This document shows, one piece after another, positions 14,699-24,782 of a stretch of 64,000 nt of DNA. Both the position numbers and the translations under genes were made by a program. Origin of the DNA: Spirosoma validum. Its GTDB lineage: Bacteria > Bacteroidota > Bacteroidia > Cytophagales > Spirosomataceae. Below the pieces are notes generated by a model. The model was not told the DNA's origin, ran no database searches, and saw only the letters and a program-made list of their open reading frames with translations. The stretch is taken from positions 248,001 to 312,000 of the forward strand of contig NZ_JACXAA010000002.1 of assembly GCF_014699035.1 (NCBI RefSeq), written 5' to 3'. Each line of letters begins with the position of its first letter. Positions within the stretch are counted from its first letter, which is position 1.

Positions 14699-17600
14699 GT
14701 GAGAAAAAATTATACGCTTGGTTTATTCGTCTTACTGCTACTTTCCTGCATTCACGCATCTGCTCAAACACTACTGCCCTGTGGTGTAGACGGTCGACAC
14801 TTACCCGACAGTACTGTTCGATTAATGGGGCAGTTGCCTCGATTGATAGCTGACCAACGCGCTCGTGAAGCCGCGGGCGAACGTAACACATGCCGGTTAG
14901 CCGTTGAGATCGATTCTGATACGTATCGGGAGTTCGAAAAGGATACAAACCGTATTCGCCGTTACGTTCTAAGTCAGGTTTCGCGCGTCTCGAAGGTTTT
15001 TGAACGCGAGATCAATACGCAGTTGGTCGTGGTAAATATCCACATCTGGAAAGATACCGAGCCAGACCCTTACCGGGGCGAGTTTGATGCGTTTAAGCTG
15101 TTCTCACTCTTTTGGAGTACGTGGGAAGCCGGTTTCAAGCAGATAACGTATGACAAACGAATCTACCTCTTCACGAAATACACAAGTGGCGCTTCGGGCG
15201 TCGGCGGAGGTGTTCAAGCCATATCACAGCTAAATACGCATATTATCGCCCACGAACTGGGGCATTGTTTCGATTCACCCCATACCCATAGCTGTTACTG
15301 GCCCGGTGGTCCAATCGATTATTTCTCTACCATCGAGGGAGACTGCTATTCCGGATCATTACAAAATTCGCTGGGCACGATCATGAGCTATGGGTACAAT
15401 CATTTGCTCAGCTTTCATCCCTTGTGTCAGGCCCTGATGACAAACCATGCTGTTAAGACTTTACCGAAGCTGGTGGCTCCCAGTCAGGTACCGGTGTTGC
15501 CTGATCAGCTGACTTTGTCCGGTAACCCTTATTTATACTGGAATGGGCAGCCGATGGCGGAGCGGTATGATCTTGATATCGCTTCTGATGCCGGATCTAC
15601 TCAGAATAAGGTTAGCGATACGACTCAGGTTAATGGATACGACATGAGTCGATTCAATGTTGGCCAAACGTATTACGTCAGGGTTCGGGCTGTTAACCGA
15701 TTTGGCTTGTCTGGCTGGTCAGCTTCCTGCCAGCTTCGGATAGGACAGCCAGGGGCCATCCCCGCTCCGACATTATTTTCGCCCGTTCAGGATCAGTGGC
15801 TTACGGTTACTACGTCAGTTAATCAGCGAGTATCTATAGTACCGGTAGCCAGCGCCACAGCCTACGAGGTGCAGTTTGTGCGCCCAATTGATGATCAGTT
15901 TATAACGCCGGTTAATCAGGGTACGTATTCGGAAACTTCTTTCACGATTCCTGCCTGGTTGACCGGCACTGTTCTCTGGCGGGTTCGGGCTGTTGTTGCC
16001 GGACAAAAAGGCCCCTGGTCATCAACAGGACGATTTGTGATCAATAAGCCCTATGCTGTTATTGTTCCGTTTGACATCACCCAGCCGACTCCTTTAAAAT
16101 TTCCTTATCAATACACCATCAGCAATTATACGTCTGGTATTTATAATCTGACGATTCAGACTACCGTAGCGACCGATACGCTGTTTACAAAGCCTACGTT
16201 TACCAAAACCGTTCGTCACAACGGATGGGCGATCAATGGGATGATTGACAAGCTCTTACCCAACACACAGTATTATCTGAAAGTTGAAGAAATCAACGAC
16301 CAGCTGTCACCTGAGCATCCGGCAGGTGTAGTGTCACGACGCATTCAACCGTTCAGGACAGGCACGAATGAGCTGTCATCCCAGTGGACATTCATCAACA
16401 GCGGAACAGATGCTAAGTGGCCTCAGGGATTAGTGTCCCGGGGAAGTTATATGAAAGTAGCCACCACCGCCGATGCGGCTTACGTAACGAATGCCGATGG
16501 TCTGGTACGTATCAGTCAGGACAGTCTTACCTGGCAGCCGCTTAGTCGTGACGCAACGAATGGACAACTGGGGAACATGGATCAACTGGTCGATATGGAT
16601 CAGGCTGGCAACCTATGGAGTTCAAACAGGCTGTCCGTCAATGTCTATGAAAACGGGTACCCGGTCCCTTACTTTCAGGTGGGTAAATGGGTCGAAAAAA
16701 CACGTAGTCTTGTGGAACGCCAAACCAACAAGCAGGTCCTGTATTTTTTAGGCTATGAGGCTAACAATCGTCTTTTTTACTCACAAACAGGGCTGTATCA
16801 GCGTTCAGGTGACAACATAACGGAAGTATATAATTTTCCAGGAAAAGAGTTCAGGAAGTTAGTGGGACGTGCTGGCGTAATCTGGGTATTGTTCCGTGAC
16901 TACACTACGTCCACCAACGAACTGCTACGTTACAATACGATAACTCGCACGGCGGACGTCTTTTCGATGAATAACACGCCCCAGTTAGGTAAATTTCTGG
17001 ATAATCTGACAATAGATGGCTCCGGCAACGTATGGGTTTCACAAATCAACACGGCTTCTCCCGCTCTGGTACTAGCGAAATTCGATGGACAGAGTTGGAC
17101 GAGTTATAGCGGCCCAAGAGATGTCAATTCATTTGTTTTTTCTCTAGCCAGTGACCCTGCCGGTATCCTGTATGTCGTCAGCGGTACGAATGGTACGCCT
17201 GGTCTCTACAAATTCAATGGCAAAACCTGGCAGAAGCTGACGGATATGCCTTTCAGTAGCTCAATCGGTTCTATGGCGGTTGATGCACGGGGCAATGTTT
17301 GGTTCAACGGCGATTTTCAACTGATACGATATGCTTCCTGTATGACTAAACCGGCTAAACCTACCGTAACGGCCACAAAGCAATTGATTGAAGCTGGCCA
17401 GAGCGTGACCTTGCAGGCAACGGGCTGCTCAAATTTGCTTTGGTCCTGGCGTGATAAAAATGGTTCTGTTAATGATCAGTTGTTGCCGGGAGCTAACCCG
17501 CTTGTTGTAAATCCATTGGTCAATACGACGTACCGCAGTCGGTGTTATGAAGATGGGTGTGCTGGCGAGGCTACAACGCTCGACGTAACCCTATTACCGA

Positions 17601-18406
17601 AACTGGCCCTGTATAATTTGACTAAAAACACAAGCTGCCAGGGAGATTCACTAAAGGCTGCATTTACGCTGGATGGCGAAGTGGCCGCTACCAACCAGTT
17701 TTCATTCGTTGTAAAAACGGGAACGCAGACAACCCTTCTTCCCGCTTCGATACGTAGTTCAGGTCTGGTCGCAAAACTACCGGTTTCGCTGGCTGCCGGC
17801 CAGTACGTCGTTTACGCACAGACTACCGAGCCGACGGTGCGTAGTCGCGACTCATTGCAACTAACGGTCCTGGCTGCGCCTACAGCTGAACTGAGCAGTG
17901 ATAAAGTAACCCTTGTTCCCGGCGATAGCGCCCGCGTGTCGATAACCCTGTCAGGACTGGCTCCCTGGCGGTTCGTCCGTTGGGATAATCAGGTAATTCA
18001 GACTGCTGTTTCGCCGTATGCCTACGTATTGAAAGCCACTCAGCCTATCAACTATAATCTGTTCATCAGTACGTTGAGTGACGCAAACTGTAGCGTTGGA
18101 ACGGTTAAAAATTCGTTAGTGGTCAGTGCCATGCTTTTAGCCAGCGAACCGCTGGTAAGGGATGGGATTATGGTTTATCCGAATCCGACGAGCAATCAGC
18201 TGCTGATTGAGTTAAAACCGGGTACTGCTCCTTTGTCAGGGCTCGGTTTGTGGGACAGCCAGGGACGCGCCGTTGGTCAGAAGCGCTTATCGAATCGGCC
18301 GCGCCAAGACGAGTGGGATATGAGCGGACTGCCAGCCGGACAGTACATCCTACGTATCGAAACGCAGGATGGCGGAGTCGCTAACTGGAAAGTAATCAAG
18401 CAGTAA
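14699..18406 (+). CDS. secreted multidomain zinc metalloprotease with T9SS sorting domain
   Basis: This 1,235-residue protein starts at GTG 14699 with a signal peptide (residues 1-22). A reprolysin/adamalysin-like metalloprotease domain follows, with the zinc motif HELGHCFDSPH at 185-195 (HExxHxxxxxH) and a Met-turn in GTIMSYGYN. After that come fibronectin-III-like segments (about 260-550), a beta-propeller-like region with repeated NLW/NVW 'G..VW.' strands (about 570-880), further Ig-like segments, and a C-terminal type IX secretion sorting domain beginning VYPNPTSNQLLIEL. It is therefore probably exported through the outer membrane and anchored or released. Substrates are unknown. Confidence 0.88.
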   Translation: MRKNYTLGLFVLLLLSCIHASAQTLLPCGVDGRHLPDSTVRLMGQLPRLIADQRAREAAGERNTCRLAVEIDSDTYREFEKDTNRIRRYVLSQVSRVSKVFEREINTQLVVVNIHIWKDTEPDPYRGEFDAFKLFSLFWSTWEAGFKQITYDKRIYLFTKYTSGASGVGGGVQAISQLNTHIIAHELGHCFDSPHTHSCYWPGGPIDYFSTIEGDCYSGSLQNSLGTIMSYGYNHLLSFHPLCQALMTNHAVKTLPKLVAPSQVPVLPDQLTLSGNPYLYWNGQPMAERYDLDIASDAGSTQNKVSDTTQVNGYDMSRFNVGQTYYVRVRAVNRFGLSGWSASCQLRIGQPGAIPAPTLFSPVQDQWLTVTTSVNQRVSIVPVASATAYEVQFVRPIDDQFITPVNQGTYSETSFTIPAWLTGTVLWRVRAVVAGQKGPWSSTGRFVINKPYAVIVPFDITQPTPLKFPYQYTISNYTSGIYNLTIQTTVATDTLFTKPTFTKTVRHNGWAINGMIDKLLPNTQYYLKVEEINDQLSPEHPAGVVSRRIQPFRTGTNELSSQWTFINSGTDAKWPQGLVSRGSYMKVATTADAAYVTNADGLVRISQDSLTWQPLSRDATNGQLGNMDQLVDMDQAGNLWSSNRLSVNVYENGYPVPYFQVGKWVEKTRSLVERQTNKQVLYFLGYEANNRLFYSQTGLYQRSGDNITEVYNFPGKEFRKLVGRAGVIWVLFRDYTTSTNELLRYNTITRTADVFSMNNTPQLGKFLDNLTIDGSGNVWVSQINTASPALVLAKFDGQSWTSYSGPRDVNSFVFSLASDPAGILYVVSGTNGTPGLYKFNGKTWQKLTDMPFSSSIGSMAVDARGNVWFNGDFQLIRYASCMTKPAKPTVTATKQLIEAGQSVTLQATGCSNLLWSWRDKNGSVNDQLLPGANPLVVNPLVNTTYRSRCYEDGCAGEATTLDVTLLPKLALYNLTKNTSCQGDSLKAAFTLDGEVAATNQFSFVVKTGTQTTLLPASIRSSGLVAKLPVSLAAGQYVVYAQTTEPTVRSRDSLQLTVLAAPTAELSSDKVTLVPGDSARVSITLSGLAPWRFVRWDNQVIQTAVSPYAYVLKATQPINYNLFISTLSDANCSVGTVKNSLVVSAMLLASEPLVRDGIMVYPNPTSNQLLIELKPGTAPLSGLGLWDSQGRAVGQKRLSNRPRQDEWDMSGLPAGQYILRIETQDGGVANWKVIKQ

Positions 18407-18421
18407 AAAAATGTTGGTCAT

Positions 18422-18450
18422 AAAAAAGCCCCACCTGTGCTGGCGGGGCT
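18422..18450 (-). terminator. terminator downstream of the uxaB-like gene
   Basis: On the minus strand AGCCCCGCC and AGGTGGGGCT form a GC-rich stem followed by six T. It lies between convergent genes, so it probably also helps end the metalloprotease transcript. Confidence 0.8.
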
Positions 18451-18476
18451 GAGAAAGAGACTATAGATCATCCGCT

Positions 18477-20018
18477 TTACGAAACGGCCTTTGCCAACGT
18501 CTTCTCGGCACCGTTCGAGAGCAAGGCGTTCAGGTGCTGGGTAACAGCGCTGACAAAGCCAGGCAAAGCCGTCAGATCAGTTTGCCAGAGTGCTGGGTCT
18601 GATAAAACGCTTTTCACAAATTTCTCTACCGTCGCGGGCGAACTGGCTTTCACAATTTTCCAGTCGCCGTAAAAATAACCGGCTTTGTCGTCGCGAATGG
18701 GGTACGTAATCTTTCCGTCGTTGGCTACGGCGATCTCTCCAAAAAACTGACCGTCTTTTTCCTTTACTGCTTTCATAAACAGCAAATAGGCGGCAAACCC
18801 CAGGGCTATATGTTTTGGGGCGGCATTAAATTTCTCATAATATCGTTGAATAGTCGCTACGTTCCGGGCCTGCATTTTGGCCGTTTCCTGTAATGAGATA
18901 TTGAGCAGTAAATGATCGAGGTGCGGGTTGCGGAACCGATCCAGTACGTCATGGGCGAACTGTTTAACGGCTGCTTTATCCATACCGGGTGTGTCATAAT
19001 CAGGCACCGTCGGAACGATTTCATCCAGCATGAGCGACTCTACGAACTTGCTCATGGTTGGGTGGTTCATCTCATCAGCTACGGTTTCCAGGCCCAGCAG
19101 ATAACCCAAAGGCATCGTGAGTGTATGCGTACCGTTTAGCACCCGCAGTTTGCGTTCCCGATAAAAATTAATGTCTTCATCGATAATGATTTGGGGCGTA
19201 CTGGCATCCGCAAAACTGAGCATTTGTCGAACACGGTCGTCACCTTCAATGGCCCACAGATGATACGGTTCGGTCATGGTTAGCAGCTCATCGTCGTAAC
19301 CCACTTCCTGCTGGATAGCCTGCTTCGCTTCGTCGGTAGGACGCGTTACAATCCGATCGACGAGCGAATTGCAGAAACGAACGTGAAACTTAAGCCACTT
19401 AGTGAACAGTTTACCCAGCTCGTTGAATTGGGCCAGTTTTTCAACCGCTTCCCGAAGTTTCAGTCCGTTGTCGGTAACCAGCTCAGTTGGAATGACCACC
19501 AATCCCTTCGCTTTCGAACCACCCACGCTCCGGAAACGCTCGTACAGAAAGGCCGTTAGCTTAGCTGGAAATGACTGGGGCGGACTCTGAAAAATACTTT
19601 CTTCCACATAATCCAGTCCAACTTCAGTGGTATTGGAAATGATGATCTGCAACTTTGGGTTACGGGCCAGCATCAATACCTGGCTCCACTGCGTTTTGGC
19701 GGCTAATACGCGACTAATAGCCGAGACCACGCTTGTTTCGGCTACGTCCTGACCCTGCTGCACTCCACGAACAGCCACGGTATATAAGTTGTCCTGATCG
19801 GAGAATTCATCTGTTTGACTATCGGTCGATTTAACAACAACGATAGAGCCCTCGAATCGTCCCTGGGCGTTAGCTTGCTGTACTAAATAATCCGGCAAAC
19901 CACGTAGTAAAACACCGGTGCCGAATTGAAGAATTTTTTCAGGAAAAGAGGGAGCGGGGTGGGTTGAACGAGTAAGCTTGGCCATAGTTGGACGAAAGAC
20001 AGTCTGCTCAGTAAGCAT
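18477..20018 (-). CDS. uxaB: tagaturonate/fructuronate reductase (mannitol dehydrogenase family)
   Basis: UxaB reduces D-tagaturonate to D-altronate with NADH; the homologous UxuB reduces D-fructuronate to D-mannonate. The 513-residue protein has the N-terminal dinucleotide-binding strand KILQFGTGVLLRGLPDYLV. The central catalytic Lys region is ERKLRVLNGTHTLTMPLGYL, and a helical C-terminal domain follows. A start at ATG 19985 (MAKLTRS) is also possible. Sequence style favours UxaB, but the locus holds uxuA and no uxaA, so action on fructuronate is plausible. It is the last gene of the minus-strand part of the hexuronate locus and has its own terminator. Confidence 0.82.
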   Translation of the reverse strand: MLTEQTVFRPTMAKLTRSTHPAPSFPEKILQFGTGVLLRGLPDYLVQQANAQGRFEGSIVVVKSTDSQTDEFSDQDNLYTVAVRGVQQGQDVAETSVVSAISRVLAAKTQWSQVLMLARNPKLQIIISNTTEVGLDYVEESIFQSPPQSFPAKLTAFLYERFRSVGGSKAKGLVVIPTELVTDNGLKLREAVEKLAQFNELGKLFTKWLKFHVRFCNSLVDRIVTRPTDEAKQAIQQEVGYDDELLTMTEPYHLWAIEGDDRVRQMLSFADASTPQIIIDEDINFYRERKLRVLNGTHTLTMPLGYLLGLETVADEMNHPTMSKFVESLMLDEIVPTVPDYDTPGMDKAAVKQFAHDVLDRFRNPHLDHLLLNISLQETAKMQARNVATIQRYYEKFNAAPKHIALGFAAYLLFMKAVKEKDGQFFGEIAVANDGKITYPIRDDKAGYFYGDWKIVKASSPATVEKFVKSVLSDPALWQTDLTALPGFVSAVTQHLNALLSNGAEKTLAKAVS

Positions 20019-20214
20019 TAGTCGTGTTGACTTAACGAATAGCTAAAACTGAAAGTTAGTGTTGGAATTCTTATAATTTAGCAATATTACGAACTCAAAT
20101 CGTTAACCCTATCGTCTGGGGTGGAAATTCATAGTAAGCGGTCTTTCTTTCAAAAAAAGGTGTTGATCCCTGCCCGCTATGTTCTTTTTAATAACCTGGA
20201 TCGATGCCTAACAG

Positions 20215-21207
20215 TTATCGTTTGAGTTTCCCTGAGCTATCGCCCTTTTCCAGTGTTTCCACCTCCGACACAGTGGCCAGATTCACATCGCCGGGAATGG
20301 TGTGTTTGAGGGCGGAAGCGGCTGCGCCAAACTCAACGGCTCGGTGCAGATCGCCGAAGGTCAGTAAGCCATAAATAAGTCCTGCGATGTACGCGTCGCC
20401 CGTGCCGATCCGGTCAGTGATGGGTCGGATATCGTAAACGCGGGATTTGTAAACCTCTTTTCCATCGAATAGTTTAGCCGACAGTTGATTGTGCGACGCA
20501 CTGATCGAGTTCCGTTTTGTGTCGGTTATGTACCGGATATTGGGAAACCGCTTCATCATGGCATGACCCGCTTCCTGAAACGAACTACCAATCACGCCAT
20601 ACAATTCTGAAAAAAGCCCTTTGCTTCCCAAAATAAGCGTACAACCTTCGGTTATGGCGGGCATAATCTCCTGCGGAGTACGGCCATACTGCCACAGATT
20701 ACTGCGATAAACAATATCGCCTGAAACCGGAACGCCCAATCGATTCGCTGTTTGAATACCTGCTAATAAACAATCTGCCGCACCTTGCGAGAGGGCAGGG
20801 GTGATACCCGTCCAGTGAAACCAGGAGGCTCCGGCCAGAACGGTTTCCCAGTCGATCTCATCCGGACGAATTCGCGCAAAAGCGGAATCGACCCGGTCAT
20901 AAATAATTTGACTGGCCCGGCTGCCAGCACCCGTTTCCAGAAAGTAAAGTCCCAGTCGACCGTCACCGTAACGGATGTATTCGGTACTGACATCGTATTT
21001 TCGAAGGTAACCTGCTGCCGCCCGACCGAGCGAATGGTCAGGAAATCGTGTCACGTGGGCTGCCTGTAAACCAAATTGAGCTAAGGATACGGCTACGTTT
21101 GCTTCCGTACCACCGAAATGCATCCCCAACGAGTCGGTCTGCGTGAACCGCTCAACGCCCGGTGGACTGAGCCGGAGCATGACTTCACCAAAAGTGACAA
21201 TTTTCAT
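20215..21207 (-). CDS. kdgK: PfkB-family sugar kinase, probable 2-keto-3-deoxygluconate kinase
   Basis: KDG kinase phosphorylates 2-keto-3-deoxygluconate to KDPG, the step after mannonate or altronate dehydratase. The 330-residue product has the PfkB start IVTFGEVMLRLSPPG, the first signature region HFGGTEANVAVSLAQFG, and the second signature DRIGTGDAYIAGLIYGLL with the catalytic Asp of GTGD. The N-terminal sequence resembles KdgK more than fructokinase, and its position between a uronate reductase, a hexuronate-type transporter and uxuA supports this. It lacks a short intergenic distance to uxaB (196 bases), so a separate promoter is possible. Confidence 0.85.
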   Translation of the reverse strand: MKIVTFGEVMLRLSPPGVERFTQTDSLGMHFGGTEANVAVSLAQFGLQAAHVTRFPDHSLGRAAAGYLRKYDVSTEYIRYGDGRLGLYFLETGAGSRASQIIYDRVDSAFARIRPDEIDWETVLAGASWFHWTGITPALSQGAADCLLAGIQTANRLGVPVSGDIVYRSNLWQYGRTPQEIMPAITEGCTLILGSKGLFSELYGVIGSSFQEAGHAMMKRFPNIRYITDTKRNSISASHNQLSAKLFDGKEVYKSRVYDIRPITDRIGTGDAYIAGLIYGLLTFGDLHRAVEFGAAASALKHTIPGDVNLATVSEVETLEKGDSSGKLKR

Positions 21208-21361
21208 ATCAAATCAATACGTAAGAGTGGAGGTACTGTATCTGGTTTTGAAGCTGTTTAACTTTTTGCATTAGTAGCGTTTCTGCCATCGGGATGATAG
21301 AAAAACGATTAGGGTTCAATTTTAGAAAGTTCAAACAACCCCTTTATCAGAGCGTCACTCG

Positions 21362-22708
21362 TTAAATAAACTGATTACTTTTCTCTAATTCTTCGGCCTT
21401 GACAGGCTCCAGCTTAGGTAAGACCAAATGAATAATAATTAACGCCAGCAGGTACGTGCAACTGGCGATGATAAACATCGGTAAATACCCAAAAGCCGTA
21501 ATGATACGTCCGGCCAGCAGGGCAAGCAAAATACCACCTACAGCGCCAAACATACCCCCAATCCCCGTTACGGATGCAACTACATTTTTTGGAAACAGAT
21601 CAGACGCGAAGGTGTACATATTCGCGGCCCATCCCTGGTGGGCGGCTGTCGCCAGGGAGATTAAGGCAATGGCAACGGTCAGACTACTTGTCTGCGCAGC
21701 AAAGAAAATCGGTACTACGCATAAGGCGCAGATTAACAGGGTTGTTTTGCGAGCCCGATTCGCTGACCAGCCCCACCGCATAAACTGCGTACTGAGCCAA
21801 CCGAAGAAAATACTGCCAGCGTCTGAAACAACGTAAATAATCAGAAACGGAACCCCGAAACTTTTGAGGTCAAGCTTCTGATCGAGGGCGTCGTTTGAAT
21901 TGAAAAAATCGGGTAGCCACGACATGAAAAACCACCAGATCGGGTCAGCCATGAACTTCCCGATGGCAAACGCCCAGGTCTGTTTGTAGCCCAGTAAACG
22001 AGCCCACGATACGTTCGCGCGGGGTACCTTTTCGCTATCGCTACGTATATAAGCCAGCTCGTCAGGGGAGAGTTTCGGGTTCCGTTCGGGTTTGCTATAG
22101 GTAAACCACCAGAAAATCAGGAGACCAAAACCGAGGAGGCCCGTTACCAGAAATGAACTCCGCCAGCCAAATTGCAGAATTACGTACGGGATGACAAGGG
22201 CTGTCAGAATGATGCCCACATTTGTTCCGGCATTGAAAAGGCCACTCGCAAAAGAGCGCTCGCGCCGGGGAAACCATTCGGCTATGGTTTTTATAGCCGC
22301 AGGAAAATTAGCCGCTTCTCCCAAACCCAGAAAAGCCCGCGTCCAGCGCAGACCGGTCATGTTGCCAACAAACGTCGTCAGTACGGCGGCAATACTCCAG
22401 ACCAGAATACCCAACGAGAATCCCCGCTTCGTGCCGATGCGATCGATCAGCCAGCCAACCAGCAGAAAACCAATGGCATACGCGAATTTGAAAGCCGCAT
22501 CGACATCCCCATACAATACTTTAAACCGGTCCGTAGCTTCTTTGGTGAGCGTAGCATCGGGCGCTATATCGAGCATTTCTTTGCGAAATACTTCATCGGT
22601 CATCGTGAAGGAGAGTACTTGCCGATCTATATAATTGATTGTCGTTGCCAGAAACAGCAAGGCAACGATGCGCCATCGAAAGCTGCCCGAAGTGGTCGGC
22701 GTTTGCAA
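21362..22708 (-). CDS. exuT: MFS hexuronate transporter, ExuT-like (anion:cation symporter family)
   Basis: Members of the anion:cation symporter branch of the major facilitator superfamily import hexuronates with protons. The 448-residue protein has 12 predicted helices. It opens with the branch-typical WRIVALLFLATTINYIDRQVLS and contains RAFLGLGEAANFPAAIKTIAEWFPRRERS after helix 4. A cytoplasmic loop lies between the two halves, around SKPERNPKLSPDELAYI. Linkage to uxaB, kdgK, uxuA and uxaC makes glucuronate and/or galacturonate the likely substrate. It starts 138 bases from the divergent uxuA, with a perfect inverted repeat between them. Confidence 0.88.
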   Translation of the reverse strand: MQTPTTSGSFRWRIVALLFLATTINYIDRQVLSFTMTDEVFRKEMLDIAPDATLTKEATDRFKVLYGDVDAAFKFAYAIGFLLVGWLIDRIGTKRGFSLGILVWSIAAVLTTFVGNMTGLRWTRAFLGLGEAANFPAAIKTIAEWFPRRERSFASGLFNAGTNVGIILTALVIPYVILQFGWRSSFLVTGLLGFGLLIFWWFTYSKPERNPKLSPDELAYIRSDSEKVPRANVSWARLLGYKQTWAFAIGKFMADPIWWFFMSWLPDFFNSNDALDQKLDLKSFGVPFLIIYVVSDAGSIFFGWLSTQFMRWGWSANRARKTTLLICALCVVPIFFAAQTSSLTVAIALISLATAAHQGWAANMYTFASDLFPKNVVASVTGIGGMFGAVGGILLALLAGRIITAFGYLPMFIIASCTYLLALIIIHLVLPKLEPVKAEELEKSNQFI

Positions 22709-22761
22709 AACAAATCAAGGTTTAGGGGAGAAAAGGCGGAAAGATAGCTTATATCTCAATA

Positions 22762-22816
22762 AGTTGGTCAGCCGATCCGCTCGTGCTTTAGAAAGTAACG
22801 GATCGGCTGACCAACT
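22762..22816. repeat. 18-base perfect inverted repeat between divergent exuT and uxuA
   Basis: AGTTGGTCAGCCGATCCG (22762-22779) is exactly complementary to 22799-22816, with a 19-base spacer. It lies in the divergent promoter region, 30 bases before the uxuA ATG. It could be a 5' hairpin or a regulator-binding palindrome; no regulator gene is nearby. Confidence 0.6.
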
Positions 22817-22845
22817 CACGAACCAATTAACTCACTGATTCCTTT

Positions 22846-24045
22846 ATGCTTGAACAAACCTGGCGGTGGTTCGGTCCAAACGACCCCGTATCGCTCAATG
22901 ATGTACGGCAGGCAGGTGCCACCGGTATCGTAACCGCTTTACACCACATCCCCAATGGCGAAGTCTGGTCCCGCAACGAAATCGCAACGCGGAAATCCGT
23001 CATCGAAAACCACCAGCTAACGTGGTCTGTTGTTGAAAGTATCCCCGTACACGAAGGCATTAAGACACGTACAGGCGATTTTCAGCGGTACATTAACAAC
23101 TATAAAGAGTCCATTGTCAACCTGGCCGAAGAAGGGATCGATACGGTCTGTTACAATTTCATGCCTGTGCTTGACTGGACCCGTACGGATCTCGACTATC
23201 CTATGCCCGATGGCTCGACTGGTCTACGTTTCGACGCAACTGAATTTGCCGCTTTTGAGCTCTATATTCTTCAGCGGGTTGGCGCCGAATACCTCTATAA
23301 CGATGAGCAGAAACGCCGGGCGAGGGCTCGACTCGATTCGATGACGGATGCGGAAGTGAAGCGCCTGACTCGAACCATCATTGCCGGGTTACCCGGTTCT
23401 GAAGAAAGTTATACGGTTGAGCGATTCCGCGACGCGCTCGCTACGTATGCGGACGTAGGTGATCGCGAGTTGCGCCAGAACCTGTACGCTTTCCTGCGCG
23501 AAATTGTGCCCGTAGCCGAGTCAGTAGGTGTTCGCTTAGCCATCCACCCCGACGATCCACCATATCCGATTCTGGGTTTACCCCGCGTAGTCAGTACTGA
23601 AGCCGACGCACGGGCGTTATTGGCGGCTGCCGATTCACCTGCGAATGGAATCTGCTTTTGTACCGGTTCTTACGGTGTTCGGGCGGATAATGATCTGGCC
23701 GGTATGGCTGAACGACTTGGTTCAAAAATTCACTTCATTCACCTGCGTAGCACCCAACGCGATGCCAACGACTATTTTGAGCGGGGAAGTTTTCAGGAAG
23801 CCAACCACCTCGAAGGCGACGTACCGATGGCTAACGTAATGCTGGCGCTATTGACTGAGCAGAAACGACGTCAGGCTGAAGGGCGCGCGGATCTGCAAAT
23901 GCCTTTCCGGCCCGACCACGGTCATCGTATGCTCGATGATTTGACTTCGGGTAAACGTACCAATCCCGGTTATACGGCCATCGGCCGACTGCGCGGTCTG
24001 GCCGAGCTACGTGGTCTGATGCTGGGATTGTCGACCGAGCGGTAA
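22846..24045 (+). CDS. uxuA: mannonate dehydratase
   Basis: UxuA dehydrates D-mannonate to 2-keto-3-deoxygluconate. The 399-residue protein opens with [41 protein letters not shown], a family signature. Active-site segments follow: [28 protein letters not shown] and [10 protein letters not shown], plus [13 protein letters not shown] near the end with metal-binding His and Asp. Length and motifs are normal. It supplies the KDG used by the kinase encoded on the opposite strand, and is followed after 52 bases by the Uma2 pseudogene and then uxaC. Confidence 0.96.
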   Translation: MLEQTWRWFGPNDPVSLNDVRQAGATGIVTALHHIPNGEVWSRNEIATRKSVIENHQLTWSVVESIPVHEGIKTRTGDFQRYINNYKESIVNLAEEGIDTVCYNFMPVLDWTRTDLDYPMPDGSTGLRFDATEFAAFELYILQRVGAEYLYNDEQKRRARARLDSMTDAEVKRLTRTIIAGLPGSEESYTVERFRDALATYADVGDRELRQNLYAFLREIVPVAESVGVRLAIHPDDPPYPILGLPRVVSTEADARALLAAADSPANGICFCTGSYGVRADNDLAGMAERLGSKIHFIHLRSTQRDANDYFERGSFQEANHLEGDVPMANVMLALLTEQKRRQAEGRADLQMPFRPDHGHRMLDDLTSGKRTNPGYTAIGRLRGLAELRGLMLGLSTER

Positions 24046-24097
24046 ATGCTACGTAACGATTTATGATAAATTAGTTATCTTGCGGTAGCTAAACCGC

Positions 24098-24739
24098 GTG
24101 GTTATGGAAGCGATTAATAAGCCAAAGCGACCTCCTCTTACTCCTGAACAGAAACAGCGTCGTGCCGAGCGTGCCCGATTACTCAAATCACTTGTGTATG
24201 AAATGTGGGACGGCAAACCCGTGTACTACGCGGGTTATGAAGACGTCCTGAAGGGTACTAAAACGGTTGAACAGCTTATGAGTTCGAGTATTTTGCAGAG
24301 TCGGTTAGCCGTTCGGCTATCTGCCTATTTGTTGTCGGTTCTAGATTTAAACATATACGATGTCTTAGGCAACGAGATTGGTGTTCAGTTTAAAAAAGGT
24401 GATTGGCGTGCCTGCGACGTAGCTGTTTTTGAGTTGAAGACGTTAGAGGGACAGGATGAAACAAAATACGCCTGGGTACCTCCTAGAGTGGCCATCGAAA
24501 TTGATACGAAAGCTAACCTAAGTCATGTAGATTCTGAGTTTGATTATTATGAATAGAAGACGACCAAACTACTTGAATTCGGTGTCGAAAAAGTTGTCTG
24601 GCTGTTTACCAAATCCCGTAAGGTCTGGATTGCCGAATCGGGTAAAGACTGGCTTATTCGGGACTGGACACATCCGGTTGAGGTGCTGCCGGGTTGTCAA
24701 TTTGTGCCTGACGATCTAATTAAAACATCAAAAAAATAA
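24098..24739 (+). pseudogene. Uma2-family (DUF820) protein broken by an in-frame stop
   Basis: Uma2 proteins have a PD-(D/E)xK-type restriction-endonuclease-like fold and are common as multicopy genes of uncertain role. The first 152 codons end with YYE and a TAG at 24554-24556. The same frame then continues for 60 codons (KTTKLLEFGVEKVVWLFTK and onward, including IRDWTHPVEVLPG) to a TAA at 24737-24739, as expected for an intact family member. No frameshift is needed; one nonsense change separates it from a 213-residue protein. A terminator follows directly. Recoding of the TAG is possible but unsupported. Confidence 0.85.
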
Positions 24740-24741
24740 CG

Positions 24742-24776
24742 AAAAGCCGGGAGATACGACCCGGCTTTTGCTTTTA
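24742..24776 (+). terminator. intrinsic terminator between the Uma2 pseudogene and uxaC
   Basis: AAAAGCCGGG (24742-24751) pairs with CCCGGCTTTT (24760-24769), continuing into TGCTTTT. It ends only a few bases before the uxaC ATG at 24783, so uxaC needs read-through or a promoter inside this region. Confidence 0.75.
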
Positions 24777-24782
24777 GATAGT

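Noticed and set aside
22172..22747. A 191-residue plus-strand frame across the transporter gene
   Set aside because: It lies antisense to an intact, family-typical MFS gene and has no recognisable domain; a coding shadow.
24554..24556. Stop-codon recoding in the Uma2 gene
   Set aside because: A single stop within a nonessential multicopy family is better explained by a mutation; no recoding element is visible.
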